Source: an uncultured Collinsella sp. (lineage in GTDB: Bacteria; Actinomycetota; Coriobacteriia; Coriobacteriales; Coriobacteriaceae). Taken from it: 64,000 nt of DNA. The notes under the pieces were generated by a model. It made no database searches, was not told the DNA's origin, and saw only the letters and a program-made list of their open reading frames with translations. Positions within the stretch are counted from its first letter, which is position 1. Each line of letters starts with the position of its first letter. The stretch is taken from NCBI GenBank assembly GCA_934668875.1, contig CAKUON010000003.1, forward strand, positions 124,001-188,000. Reading direction: 5' to 3'. This document shows positions 16,854 through 25,022 of this stretch, piece by piece. Made by a program: the position numbers and the translations under genes.

Positions 16854-17953
16854 GCGGATGCGTCTCCCTTCTGGCCGAGGCCCTCGGCAATTAAATCGTG
16901 GAAGGTGGAAAGCGGCGTGCGGTCGATGCTGCAGCGGCCGATGTCGTGCGGAATCACCAGATCGATGGTGTCGCCCGCACGCTTCTTGTCGTGGAGCGCC
17001 TCGGCAAAGACGGCATCGGCATCCAAGTTGCAGCGAGTCTTGAGGCCGTGACGGGCGCAGAGCTCCTCAATACGACCGGGCAGCTTGGCATCGCAAACAC
17101 CGTGCAGGGCTGCAGCGCGCGTAATGATGCCCATGCCGATCGACACACAGTTGCCGTGGCCGAGCTCAAAGTGCTCGCAGGCCTCGACGGCGTGTCCGGC
17201 GCTGTGTCCAAAGTTGAGCAGCTTGCGCTGGTTGGTCTCGCGCTCATCGGCAACGACCACGGCGCGCTTGATGTCGATATTGCGGGCGATGATGAGCGCC
17301 ACGCGAGCCACGTCCTTGTTGAGGAGTTCCAGCGTGAGCGGGGTCTTCTCCAGCTCGTCGAAAAGCTCGGGATCGGCGATCACGGCGTGCTTGACGACCT
17401 CGCCGCAGCCGTCGGCGAACTGCTCGGGCGTGAGGGTCGCCAGACACCCCACATCGGCGATAACAACGCTCGGCTGCCAAAAGGCGCCGGCGAGGTTCTT
17501 GCCGGCAGCCAGGTCGATGGCCGTCTTGCCGCCGACCGACGAATCTACCATGGCAAGCAGGCTTGTGGGAATCTGCACAAACTTGCAGCCGCGCATGTAG
17601 GTGGCGGCCACAAAGCCCGCCACGTCGCCCACGACGCCGCCGCCGAGCGCCACGATCACATCGGAACGCGAAAGCTCGTGCTCGGCAACAAACTCCAGGA
17701 TGTTGATGTAGGTCTCCGCACGCTTATGGGCCTCGCCGGCCTCGAAGGTGCAGATGCTCACCTCGTAGCCTGCGGATTCCAGGCTCTGCTTGACGGGCAT
17801 CTGGTAGAGCGGGCCTACGTTGGTGTCCGTCACGATGACGGCGCGCGAGCCGCCGGCGGTGGCGCGCACAAGCTCGCCCGCCTGCTCCAGCAAAAACGTG
17901 CCCACATGCACCTGGTAGGGGCGTGCAGTGTCGATATCGATGGTAATCGCCAT
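16847..17953 (-). CDS. aroB: 3-dehydroquinate synthase
   Basis: AroB closes the ring of DAHP to give 3-dehydroquinate, using NAD and a divalent metal. The 368-residue protein has the family layout: NAD-binding VTDTNVGPLY, EAGEAHK, the ALGGGVVGDVAGFVAATYMRG motif, PTSLLAMVDSSVGGKTA, and metal ligands in the LNFGHSAGHAVE and GHG segments. Its stop lies inside the aroA start and its own start follows tyrA by 36 bases. It is the third gene of the operon, so the order is not the order of reaction steps. Confidence 0.96.
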   Translation of the reverse strand: MAITIDIDTARPYQVHVGTFLLEQAGELVRATAGGSRAVIVTDTNVGPLYQMPVKQSLESAGYEVSICTFEAGEAHKRAETYINILEFVAEHELSRSDVIVALGGGVVGDVAGFVAATYMRGCKFVQIPTSLLAMVDSSVGGKTAIDLAAGKNLAGAFWQPSVVIADVGCLATLTPEQFADGCGEVVKHAVIADPELFDELEKTPLTLELLNKDVARVALIIARNIDIKRAVVVADERETNQRKLLNFGHSAGHAVEACEHFELGHGNCVSIGMGIITRAAALHGVCDAKLPGRIEELCARHGLKTRCNLDADAVFAEALHDKKRAGDTIDLVIPHDIGRCSIDRTPLSTFHDLIAEGLGQKGDASAC

Positions 17954-17989
17954 AAGCTTCGGTCCTTTCGACCTGGCGTGATAGGTGGT

Positions 17990-18904
17990 TTAGTGCGAGG
18001 CCTCGTCGTCGAGCGCACGCTTGATGCGGTCACCCTCGGCAAGGAGGTTCTCTAGATAGCGCTGGTCGCGGTCCTTGAGCGCACGGCTGTAGGCGCCGAG
18101 CGACTCGATCAGATGGTCGATCTCGAAGGCGAGTGCGTCGGCATCGTCGATCATGAGCTCGGACCACATCTGCGGGTTGAGATGCGCCACGCGGGTGAGG
18201 TCGCGGTAGCTACCGGCCGAAAAGCCATGGTGGACTTGGGCGGTCGGGCTCTTAACGTAGGCGTTTGAGACGACGTGCGCGAGCTGGCTCGTAAAGGCGA
18301 TGACGCGGTCGTGCTCGACAGCGCTGGTCACGCTGAACTTGCCAAAGCCCAGGGGGCGCACCATCTCGCGCACCTGGCCCAAAAGCTCCAGCTTAAGTGC
18401 GTCGTCCACCGCGGGCGGCACGAGCACGAGCGGTGCGCCCTGGAACAGGTCGGCGCGGGAGTGCGCATAGCCCGAGAACTGCGTGCCCGCCATGGGGTGC
18501 GCGCCCACAAAGTAAAAGCCATGCTCGCGGGCGAGCTCAAAGGCGCGCTCGCACACGATGCCCTTGACGCCCACGGTGTCGATCACCACAGGACCCATGA
18601 TGGCATCGGTGTCGGTGGCATCGGCGAGCGCCTGGGCGTGCGCCTCGAGCCACTCGATGCAGGCCTCGGGGTAGCAGGCCAGCACGATGATATCGCACTC
18701 GCCGAGCGTCTCGTCATTGAGCTCGCCTGCGACCGTGCCCATGCTGGCGACCGTCATGACATCGTCATCGGGGTCCCAGGCCAGCACGCGGACGCCCGCC
18801 TGCGCATAGCCGCGGGCAAAGCTGCCGCCGATCAGTCCCAGGCCCACGATGCCGGCGCACTTGGGGCCGCCCTGGTTAACGCGTGCGTTTCTCACCGTTC
18901 CCAT
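17990..18904 (-). CDS. tyrA: Prephenate dehydrogenase
   Basis: TyrA oxidises prephenate to 4-hydroxyphenylpyruvate for tyrosine. The 304-residue protein has the NAD loop GLGLIGGSF (21-29) and the catalytic His segment GAHPMAGTQFSGY, followed by an all-helical dimer domain. There is no ACT domain and no fused chorismate mutase, so prephenate must come from the mutase part of PheA in the same operon. The first residues (MGTVRNARVNQGGPK) are an unusual basic extension; the start could lie a little further in. It begins three bases after the aroF stop. Confidence 0.94.
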   Translation of the reverse strand: MGTVRNARVNQGGPKCAGIVGLGLIGGSFARGYAQAGVRVLAWDPDDDVMTVASMGTVAGELNDETLGECDIIVLACYPEACIEWLEAHAQALADATDTDAIMGPVVIDTVGVKGIVCERAFELAREHGFYFVGAHPMAGTQFSGYAHSRADLFQGAPLVLVPPAVDDALKLELLGQVREMVRPLGFGKFSVTSAVEHDRVIAFTSQLAHVVSNAYVKSPTAQVHHGFSAGSYRDLTRVAHLNPQMWSELMIDDADALAFEIDHLIESLGAYSRALKDRDQRYLENLLAEGDRIKRALDDEASH

Positions 18905-18907
18905 GGA

Positions 18908-19930
18908 CTACTCCATGGTCTCTTGGCAGACGACCTCGCGGATGGCGCGGATGCGGCGCATGGTGTCGTCGAACTGGTCGGGGGTGAGGGCCTGAGCGCC
19001 GTCGGACCAGGCGCGGCTCGGCTCGTCGTGGACCTCGATCTCCAGGCCGTTGGCGCCGCAGGCGGTCGCGGCGAGCGCCATGGGCTCAACGTAGCGCGTG
19101 TAGCCGGTGGCGTGGCTGGGGTCGGCGACGACGGGTAGGTGCGACAGGTGGTGCAGCACCGGCACGGCGTTGAGGTCGAAGGTGTTGCGGGTGCGGGTCT
19201 CGAAGGTGCGGATGCCGCGCTCGCACAGGATGACGTTGTCGTTGCCCTCGCTCATGATGTACTCGGCGGCCATGAGCAGCTCGTCGATCGTGCCGGACAT
19301 GCCGCGCTTGAGCAGGATCGGGGTCTTGGTCTTACCGACCTCTTTGAGCAGGGGGAAGTTCTGGGCGTTGCGGGCGCCGATCTGCATGACGTCGATCTTC
19401 TTGTCCAGGAAGATCTGCACGTCGCGCGGGTCCATGATCTCGGTGACGATCGGCATGTCGAGCTCGGCCGATGCCTCGCACAGCAGGTCAAGGCCGGCGG
19501 GGCCCATGCCCTGGTAGGCGTACGGGGAGGTGCGCGGCTTGTAGGCGCCGCCGCGCAGCATCGTGGCGCCGGCGGCCTTCACGCGGCGGGCGATGCGGAT
19601 GAGGTTCTCGCCCTCGACGGAGCACGGGCCGGCGATGACCTGGAACTGGTCGCCGCCGATCTTGACGCCGTGGCCGCAGTCGATGATGGAGTCCTCGGGG
19701 TGGAACTTGCGGTTGGCGCGCTTGAACGGCTCGGAGACGCGCTGTACGCGCTCGACGACGTCCATGGACTCGAGCAGGAACGGGTCGATCTTGGTCGTGT
19801 CGCCCACCAGGCCGATGATGGTCTCGTTCTCGCCGCGCGAGACGTCGGTCTTGAGACCCTTCTTCTCAATCCAGCTGACGATGTGGCTGACGGCCTCGTC
19901 GCTGGCGCTCTGCTTTAAAATTGCAATCAT
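18908..19930 (-). CDS. aroF: DAHP synthase, type I-beta with N-terminal regulatory domain
   Basis: This enzyme condenses PEP and erythrose-4-phosphate, the committed step of aromatic synthesis. Of 340 residues, the first 70 or so form a ferredoxin-like domain, as in Thermotoga DAHP synthase, where it mediates feedback by tyrosine and phenylalanine. The barrel follows, with AGPCSVE, GGAYKPRTSPYAYQG, the KRGM and ERG motifs and DPSHATG. The start MIAILKQ is preferred because the open frame upstream overlaps a leader hairpin. It is the first gene of the eight-gene aro operon, a sensible place for feedback and attenuation control. Confidence 0.96.
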   Translation of the reverse strand: MIAILKQSASDEAVSHIVSWIEKKGLKTDVSRGENETIIGLVGDTTKIDPFLLESMDVVERVQRVSEPFKRANRKFHPEDSIIDCGHGVKIGGDQFQVIAGPCSVEGENLIRIARRVKAAGATMLRGGAYKPRTSPYAYQGMGPAGLDLLCEASAELDMPIVTEIMDPRDVQIFLDKKIDVMQIGARNAQNFPLLKEVGKTKTPILLKRGMSGTIDELLMAAEYIMSEGNDNVILCERGIRTFETRTRNTFDLNAVPVLHHLSHLPVVADPSHATGYTRYVEPMALAATACGANGLEIEVHDEPSRAWSDGAQALTPDQFDDTMRRIRAIREVVCQETME

Positions 19931-19940
19931 GGTGTGCCTC

Positions 19941-20017
19941 TCACCTCGATGGATATCCTTTGCAAAAACGGCCCGCATCGCGAGCCGTGTATATATGGTG
20001 CATGAGAGTTTATACTA
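19941..20017 (-). promoter_or_regulatory. aroF leader: -10 box, short leader ORF and terminator-like hairpin
   Basis: On the minus strand a -10 like TAGTAT (20017-20012) is followed by a 20-codon ORF (20003-19941) whose TGA overlaps the aroF ribosome site. Within the ORF lies a hairpin (19988-19968, eight pairs with one mismatch) followed by five T residues (19968-19964). This is terminator-shaped and sits ahead of aroF. The peptide holds two Tyr and one Phe, too few to make a classic aromatic attenuator certain. Confidence 0.5.
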
Positions 20018-20093
20018 TCTGACTCACTTTTGCCTTCTAAAGTGTGCCGATGCGGCGCGTCTTCCTCGGAATTGCAAAGCTTTTTCTTTTATT

Positions 20094-20123
20094 TTGATAG
20101 CCCATGGTGCACTTGGGTATAAT
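20094..20123 (+). promoter_or_regulatory. Promoter of tRNA-Arg(CCG)
   Basis: TTGATA (20094-20099) and a perfect TATAAT (20118-20123) are 18 bases apart. The predicted start falls a few bases before the tRNA. Confidence 0.8.
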
Positions 20124-20134
20124 GCATTCCGTTC

Positions 20135-20211
20135 GCCCTATTAGCTCAGGGGATTAGAGCGTCTGCCTCCGGAGCAGAAGGCCGTTGGTTCGAATCCAAC
20201 ATGGGGCACCA
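20135..20211 (+). tRNA. tRNA-Arg(CCG)
   Basis: This complete cloverleaf has an acceptor stem GCCCTAT with ATGGGGC (one G-T pair), a TTCGAATC T-loop and an encoded CCA end. The anticodon stem TCTGC/GCAGA frames the loop CTCCGGA, giving anticodon CCG, which reads CGG. Confidence 0.97.
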
Positions 20212-20222
20212 TCGAACGTAAG

Positions 20223-20256
20223 ACCGTCCGAACCTCGTATGGTCCGGGCGGTTTTC
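20223..20256 (+). terminator. Intrinsic terminator after tRNA-Arg(CCG)
   Basis: ACCGTCCG (20223-20230) pairs with CGGGCGGT (20245-20252), followed by TTTTCTT. It ends the tRNA transcript 12 bases past its CCA and lies just upstream of the P-type ATPase gene. Confidence 0.8.
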
Positions 20257-20286
20257 TTATACCGATACGACGTGATGGGACGTGGT

Positions 20287-23031
20287 ATGGCAGCTACGGA
20301 TATCGAGCGTGGACTTTCGACCGCCGAGGTCGAGGAACGCATTGCCGCTGGCAAGATCAACCGCAACATGGAGCTCAAGACCAAATCGGTCAAAGAGCTC
20401 ATCATTGAGAACCTCTGCACGCTGTTCAACTTGATTAACGTGATCCTGGCGATTCTGGTTTTGCTGACCGGGTCGTTTAAGAACTTGACGTTCTTGTTCG
20501 TTGTGTTCTTGAACACGGCGATTGGCGTCATCCAGTCCATGCGCTCCAAGCGGATGGTCGATAAGCTTACGCTGCTCACCTCCAAGAAGGCCATTGCGGT
20601 GCGCGATGGCGCCGAGGTGGAGCTCGACCTGGACCAGATTGTGCTCGACGACATCATTCGCCTGGGACGCGGCGACCAGATTCCCGCCGACGCTGTGGTG
20701 GTGTCGGGCGAGGCGCTCGTTAACGAGAGCCTGCTGACGGGCGAGAGCGACCTCATTAAGAAGCAGCCCGGCTCCGAGCTCATGAGCGGCAGCTTTATCG
20801 ACTCGGGCCTGCTGCGCGCCCGCGTGATCCATGTCGGTGCCGATAACTACGTGGCCAAGATCAACAACGAGGCCAAGTACGTCAAAAAGGTCAATTCCGA
20901 GATCATGAACGCGCTGAACGCCATCGTGCGTTTTGCGAGCATCATCATGATTCCGCTGGGTCTGGCGCTCTTTGCCTCGAGCGTGAGCGAGCTGTGGGAT
21001 GCCGCGGGGACCCCGGGCGATAGCGCGCTTTCGTGGTGCTTCTCCGAGCTGCTGGCCGGTCGCGTGCCTTCTTCGGCGCTGCTGTCCACGGTGGGCGCCC
21101 TGCTGGGCATGATTCCGCAGGGTTTGGTGCTGCTGACCTCGTCGGTGCTCGCCATCGCCACGGTGCGTCTGGCACGTCGCAAGGTGTTGGCCCAGCAGCT
21201 CTACTGCATCGAGACGCTCGCGCGCGTCGATGTGCTGTGCCTGGACAAGACGGGCACCATTACCTCGGGCCGTATGGAGGTCGAGGGCACCTATCCGCTG
21301 CCGGTTGAGGGCGTGGGCTTTGGTATGGACTCGGACGAGGCGGCCGTTCCCGTCGATACTACGGTGCTCGATTTTGCGCTCGCCAACGTAGCGCGTGCGA
21401 CTTCGGCCGATGCCAACGAGACCTGTCAGGCGCTGCTCAACTACTATGCCGATCGTCCGGTCGAGGTGTCTGAGCCGTTGTCGGTCATTCCGTTCTCGTC
21501 GTCCAAAAAGTGGAGCGGTGCTTCGTTTGCCCAGGGCTCCTATGTGATGGGTGCGGCGCAGTTTGTGCTTTCGGAGCGTGTGTTTTCGCAGGTCGAGAAC
21601 CGTGTCGCCGAGCTTGCCGATACATGCCGCGTGCTCGTGGTGGCGCGCGTGGACGGCTTTACGCCCGATGGCGATATGGTGGGCGAGGCCGAGCCCGTGG
21701 GCTTTGTGACCATCCGCGACGAGATTCGTACTTCGGCGGCCGAGACCATCGGCTACTTTAACGAGCAGGGCGTGACCCTCAACGTGATCAGCGGTGACGA
21801 CCCCCGCACGGTGTCGTCGATCGCACGCGTGGTGGGCGTGCCGGGAGCCGATGCCTACGTCGATGCCACGACGCTCGATACGCCGGCCAAGCTCGATGCG
21901 GCGGTGGACCGCTATCACGTGTTTGGTCGCGTGACCCCGCAGCAGAAGCGCGAGCTCGTGCAGGCGCTCAAGCGCCGCGAACACACCGTGGCCATGACGG
22001 GCGACGGCGTCAACGACGTGCTGGCGCTTAAGGAGGCCGACTGCTCCGTGGCTATGGCTGCCGGTTCCGACGCCGCGCGCAACGTGGCCGAGATTGTGCT
22101 CGTCGATAACGACTTTGCCTCGATGCCCGCCGTGGTGGCCGAGGGCCGTCGCTCCATCAACAACCTGCAACGCTCGGCCTCGCTGTTCCTGACCAAGACG
22201 CTGTTCTCGATGGGTCTGGCGGCGCTCTGCATCGCGCTGCCGCCGTATCCCTTTGAGCCCATCCAGATGACGCTCATCAACTTCTTCTGCATCGGTGCTC
22301 CGGGCTTTGTGCTGGGTCTGGAGCCCAACAACGCCCGTGTGAAGGGATCGTTTTTGACGAACGTGCTTAAGCGGGCCCTGCCGGCGTCGATTGCGGTCAT
22401 TTTGGCCGCGGCGCTCGATATCTTTGTGGCGCGCGTGTTTGGGTTTAGCCAGCTCACGCTGTCCACGATGTGCCTGCTCACGTCATGCGCGGCGAGCGTC
22501 AGCCTGATCTGGCGCATCTCACAGCCGCTTACTCCTTTGCGCGTGGTGCTCTTTGTGTTTGTCGTCGCCGGCATTTTGACGGGTGTTATCGGGTTCCCGG
22601 CTCTGCTGTCCATCGCCAACCTGTCGGTGAGCCAGATGGTCATTTTGGCGGTCATCGTGGTCTTTACCTGCTCGGTGTTCTTTAAGCTCGCCACGATGAT
22701 GGATTCACTTAAGCCGCGCCGCCGTCATGCAGCTACCGGCTTTGGCCGCGGTGTACGCGTGCGTCTGGGTCGCGGTGGCGGCAAGGTAAGCTCGACGGGG
22801 TCGACCGCGGAGCGCTTTGCCAAGCGCGTCGCCGCCGATATGGCGCAGCGCCGTGAGGAGCGCACCGCTCGCGAGGCCGAGGCCCGCGCGCTTGAGGGCG
22901 TGGCCCAGGGCCAACCGCAACCCAAGAAAAAGAAGAGCGCAGGCGCCAAACGCTCCCGCGTGACCAAATCGCCCCAAGGCATCAAAGTGTCGATGCCGAG
23001 CAAAAAGAATAAGCCCGTAAAGAAGGCCTAA
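20287..23031 (+). CDS. CtpE-like cation P-type ATPase
   Basis: This 914-residue membrane pump has the P-type ATPase motifs in order: TGES near residue 152, the phosphorylated Asp in DKTGT at 320, the nucleotide-domain SKKWSG segment and MTGDGVNDV near 570. About ten membrane helices are seen and there is no N-terminal metal-binding domain. The layout and the PQGLVLLTS, SKKWSGASF and APGFVLGLEPNNAR stretches match my memory of actinobacterial CtpE, a calcium pump. The ion is inferred. The last 70 residues form a Lys/Arg/Ala-rich tail absent from typical CtpE. The ATG at 20287 is chosen; 20275 is possible. The frame is open upstream through the tRNA, which is not coding. Confidence 0.9.
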   Translation: MAATDIERGLSTAEVEERIAAGKINRNMELKTKSVKELIIENLCTLFNLINVILAILVLLTGSFKNLTFLFVVFLNTAIGVIQSMRSKRMVDKLTLLTSKKAIAVRDGAEVELDLDQIVLDDIIRLGRGDQIPADAVVVSGEALVNESLLTGESDLIKKQPGSELMSGSFIDSGLLRARVIHVGADNYVAKINNEAKYVKKVNSEIMNALNAIVRFASIIMIPLGLALFASSVSELWDAAGTPGDSALSWCFSELLAGRVPSSALLSTVGALLGMIPQGLVLLTSSVLAIATVRLARRKVLAQQLYCIETLARVDVLCLDKTGTITSGRMEVEGTYPLPVEGVGFGMDSDEAAVPVDTTVLDFALANVARATSADANETCQALLNYYADRPVEVSEPLSVIPFSSSKKWSGASFAQGSYVMGAAQFVLSERVFSQVENRVAELADTCRVLVVARVDGFTPDGDMVGEAEPVGFVTIRDEIRTSAAETIGYFNEQGVTLNVISGDDPRTVSSIARVVGVPGADAYVDATTLDTPAKLDAAVDRYHVFGRVTPQQKRELVQALKRREHTVAMTGDGVNDVLALKEADCSVAMAAGSDAARNVAEIVLVDNDFASMPAVVAEGRRSINNLQRSASLFLTKTLFSMGLAALCIALPPYPFEPIQMTLINFFCIGAPGFVLGLEPNNARVKGSFLTNVLKRALPASIAVILAAALDIFVARVFGFSQLTLSTMCLLTSCAASVSLIWRISQPLTPLRVVLFVFVVAGILTGVIGFPALLSIANLSVSQMVILAVIVVFTCSVFFKLATMMDSLKPRRRHAATGFGRGVRVRLGRGGGKVSSTGSTAERFAKRVAADMAQRREERTAREAEARALEGVAQGQPQPKKKKSAGAKRSRVTKSPQGIKVSMPSKKNKPVKKA

Positions 23032-23047
23032 CCCCAACGCCTCCTGC

Positions 23048-23114
23048 AGTTGCGGTAAAATAGGGACTGTTTAAGCGTTTCAACCTTCTGTTCAGTCCCT
23101 ATTTCACCGCAACT
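23048..23114. repeat. 22-base palindrome with AGGGACTG arms
   Basis: Arms 23048-23069 and 23093-23114 match at 21 of 22 bases around a 23-base loop. It fills the gap after the P-type ATPase and can fold as a long hairpin with no T-run. It shares the GGGAC core with other intergenic palindromes in this window. Confidence 0.85.
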
Positions 23115-23145
23115 TAGGGACGAGCGGCGATGTTGAATTGGTGCC

Positions 23146-23174
23146 TTGGCCCTGTGGGGGCTTAGCGATGTTAT
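23146..23174 (+). promoter_or_regulatory. Weak candidate promoter of the zinc-ribbon gene
   Basis: TTGGCC (23146-23151) and TGTTAT (23169-23174) are 17 bases apart and lie 44 bases before the gene. Both hexamers are only fair matches. Confidence 0.3.
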
Positions 23175-23217
23175 GCTCTAACCTCGATTGTTTGAATTGC
23201 TTCGAAAAGAGGATGCC

Positions 23218-24360
23218 GTGATCTGCCCGCATTGCCTTAAGACTATCGAGGACGGCGCCTCGTTCTGCCCCTACTGCAACGCCTATGTGGGTCCGGGCGA
23301 TGGTCCCGAGCACACCGAGTTCGTGTTCTGTGAGGGCTGCGGTGCCCGTCTTTCTCCGCATGATCGTACGTGCCCCAAATGCGGACGCCCCGCTCCGGGT
23401 ATCCTCTCCAAGGACGCGGCAGCATCCGACCTGGCAGCGGGCCGCACGGCGGGCTTTCCGCGCCTAACGCAAGAGCAGATCGATACTGAGGTGCCGCATG
23501 CGCCGGCCTCTGCCGCTGCGGTGCTTTCGGACGCCGCCGACCCCAATGAGACCTGCGTGCTGCCAGCTTTCGATAAGGATTTCGGTATCCCCAAGGTCGA
23601 TATTCCCACGCCCGTTTCCCTGCATGACGATGCTCAAAAATCCAAGCGCAAGGTGCATCCCGACGAGGACGCCTACCATAAGCACAAGCGTCATATCCCC
23701 AAGCCGTTCATCGTCATTGCGGTGCTCGCCGCCGTGTGCGGCGGTGCCTATTGGTTTGTGACGGCCGATCCCATGGGTGTCATGCCCGGCTTCTACGATC
23801 AGTTTGGCCAGGCCGCTCAGACCACGTTCCCCACGCGTCAAAAGGGCGAGGCGACCGAGGACGACACCAAGCAGGACGATCCTGCCGAAGTGGTTCAGGA
23901 AGAAACCGTTCTCACCGATGATCGGCTCTATACCAGGCTCGACGGTCTGTATCAGACCATCGTGTCGTACGGCAACGAGGATCAGATCGGCGAGGTCATC
24001 GACTCGTTCAACAACGGCTATCTCCGCTCTCCGCTCTCCACGCGCCAGGAACTCTCCCAGAGTGCCTATGCCCTGCGCGACCAGATTAAAAAGACGCAAG
24101 ACGAGCTCAACAACCTTAAGTACCAGGACGATACGGTCTATGCGGACGACATCGCCCACTTAAAGCAGCTTGCCGAGTGGATGTACGAGCGCGTCGACGT
24201 GATCTGCCAGAGCTGGGATATCTCGCTTGCCATTCCCGATGGCGAGTCGATGAGTTCGCACCAAAGCGAGATATTGGCACCCATAGCTCAGGGCGGAAGC
24301 AGCGCCCTTAACCAGTACGACGCCAACGTGGGCGCTTGGAAGCCGCAGCAGCGTTCATAA
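23218..24360 (+). CDS. Zinc-ribbon single-pass membrane protein of unknown function
   Basis: This 380-residue protein begins with two zinc ribbons: Cys 3, 6, 17, 20 and Cys 38, 41, 52, 55. A linker with charged and Pro-rich sequence follows, then one membrane helix near residues 160-180 (PFIVIAVLAAVCGGAYW) and an outer domain of about 190 residues rich in helices and Gln. The ribbons would face the cytoplasm. The GTG start after AAGAGG is preferred to a TTG 30 bases upstream. I do not recognise a named family. The architecture resembles other zinc-ribbon membrane proteins of Coriobacteriia and Firmicutes whose job is unknown. It is followed by a cyclophilin and a TPR membrane protein and precedes mreB. 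Confidence 0.85.
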   Translation: MICPHCLKTIEDGASFCPYCNAYVGPGDGPEHTEFVFCEGCGARLSPHDRTCPKCGRPAPGILSKDAAASDLAAGRTAGFPRLTQEQIDTEVPHAPASAAAVLSDAADPNETCVLPAFDKDFGIPKVDIPTPVSLHDDAQKSKRKVHPDEDAYHKHKRHIPKPFIVIAVLAAVCGGAYWFVTADPMGVMPGFYDQFGQAAQTTFPTRQKGEATEDDTKQDDPAEVVQEETVLTDDRLYTRLDGLYQTIVSYGNEDQIGEVIDSFNNGYLRSPLSTRQELSQSAYALRDQIKKTQDELNNLKYQDDTVYADDIAHLKQLAEWMYERVDVICQSWDISLAIPDGESMSSHQSEILAPIAQGGSSALNQYDANVGAWKPQQRS

Positions 24361-24398
24361 AATTAGTTCGCCCTGGACGGTATAACCTACGTGCGCAA

Positions 24399-24428
24399 TT
24401 GATGGAAGCCTGTGCTTATTGCTACAAT
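24399..24428 (+). promoter_or_regulatory. Promoter of the cyclophilin gene
   Basis: TTGATG (24399-24404) and TACAAT (24423-24428) are 18 bases apart, 40 bases before the gene start and directly after the zinc-ribbon gene. Confidence 0.6.
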
Positions 24429-24467
24429 TCGTACAAATATGCTTTAAACGCACGAGGAAGGAACCAC

Positions 24468-25010
24468 ATGTTTGGTTTTAAGAAAGAGCTCTATACGCCC
24501 GAGTACCAGCTCGCCGGTGACGAGTGCGCGGTGATCGAGACGTCGAAGGGCACCATCAAGGTCAAGTTTGACGGTGAGGGCGCCCCCATTCATGTGGCGA
24601 ACTTCTGCGAGCTTTCCACGATGGGCTTCTACGACGGCCTTAAGTTCCATCGCTATGTCCCCGGCTTTGTCATCCAGGGCGGCGATCCCAATACCCGCGA
24701 TATGTCCGGCGCCGACGTCGCTGCCGGTCTTGAAGGTCCCGACGGCATGCCCGGTACCGGTGGCCCCGGCTATTGCATCAAGGGCGAGTTTGCTACCAAT
24801 CCGCGCAACAGCCATGTTGACGGCGCGCTTGCCATGGCTCGCTCCATGGACCCCGATTCCGCGGGCTCGCAGTTCTACTTCTGCCTGGGCGCCCAGCATA
24901 ACCTTGACTCCGGTTACACCGTCTTTGGCACCACGGTCGAGGGCCTCGATGTGATCTCGCAGCTGCGTGCCGGCGATGAGATCGTTCACGTCGAGATCGT
25001 TCACGAGTAA
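24468..25010 (+). CDS. Peptidyl-prolyl cis-trans isomerase, cyclophilin type
   Basis: This 180-residue cyclophilin would speed proline isomerisation during protein folding. It has the core catalytic pattern: FHRYVPGFVIQGGDP with the key Arg, a SQFYFCLG segment with the conserved Gln-Phe, and YTVFGTTVEGLDV near the end. There is no signal peptide or membrane helix, so it is cytoplasmic. The first 25 residues (MFGFKKELYTPEYQL) are a short extra lead. The ATG is preceded by GAGGAAGG; the open frame upstream overlaps the promoter and is not used. The TPR gene starts 12 bases after it. Confidence 0.94.
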   Translation: MFGFKKELYTPEYQLAGDECAVIETSKGTIKVKFDGEGAPIHVANFCELSTMGFYDGLKFHRYVPGFVIQGGDPNTRDMSGADVAAGLEGPDGMPGTGGPGYCIKGEFATNPRNSHVDGALAMARSMDPDSAGSQFYFCLGAQHNLDSGYTVFGTTVEGLDVISQLRAGDEIVHVEIVHE

Positions 25011-25022
25011 AAGGGGACTTCC

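Noticed and set aside
20185..20286. Extension of the P-type ATPase frame through tRNA-Arg(CCG)
   Set aside because: The frame is open but crosses the tRNA and its terminator. The conserved protein begins near 20287.
24336..24467. N-terminal extension of the cyclophilin
   Set aside because: The extra codons overlap the end of the upstream gene and the promoter TTGATG-18-TACAAT. The start at 24468 has a good GAGGAAGG site.
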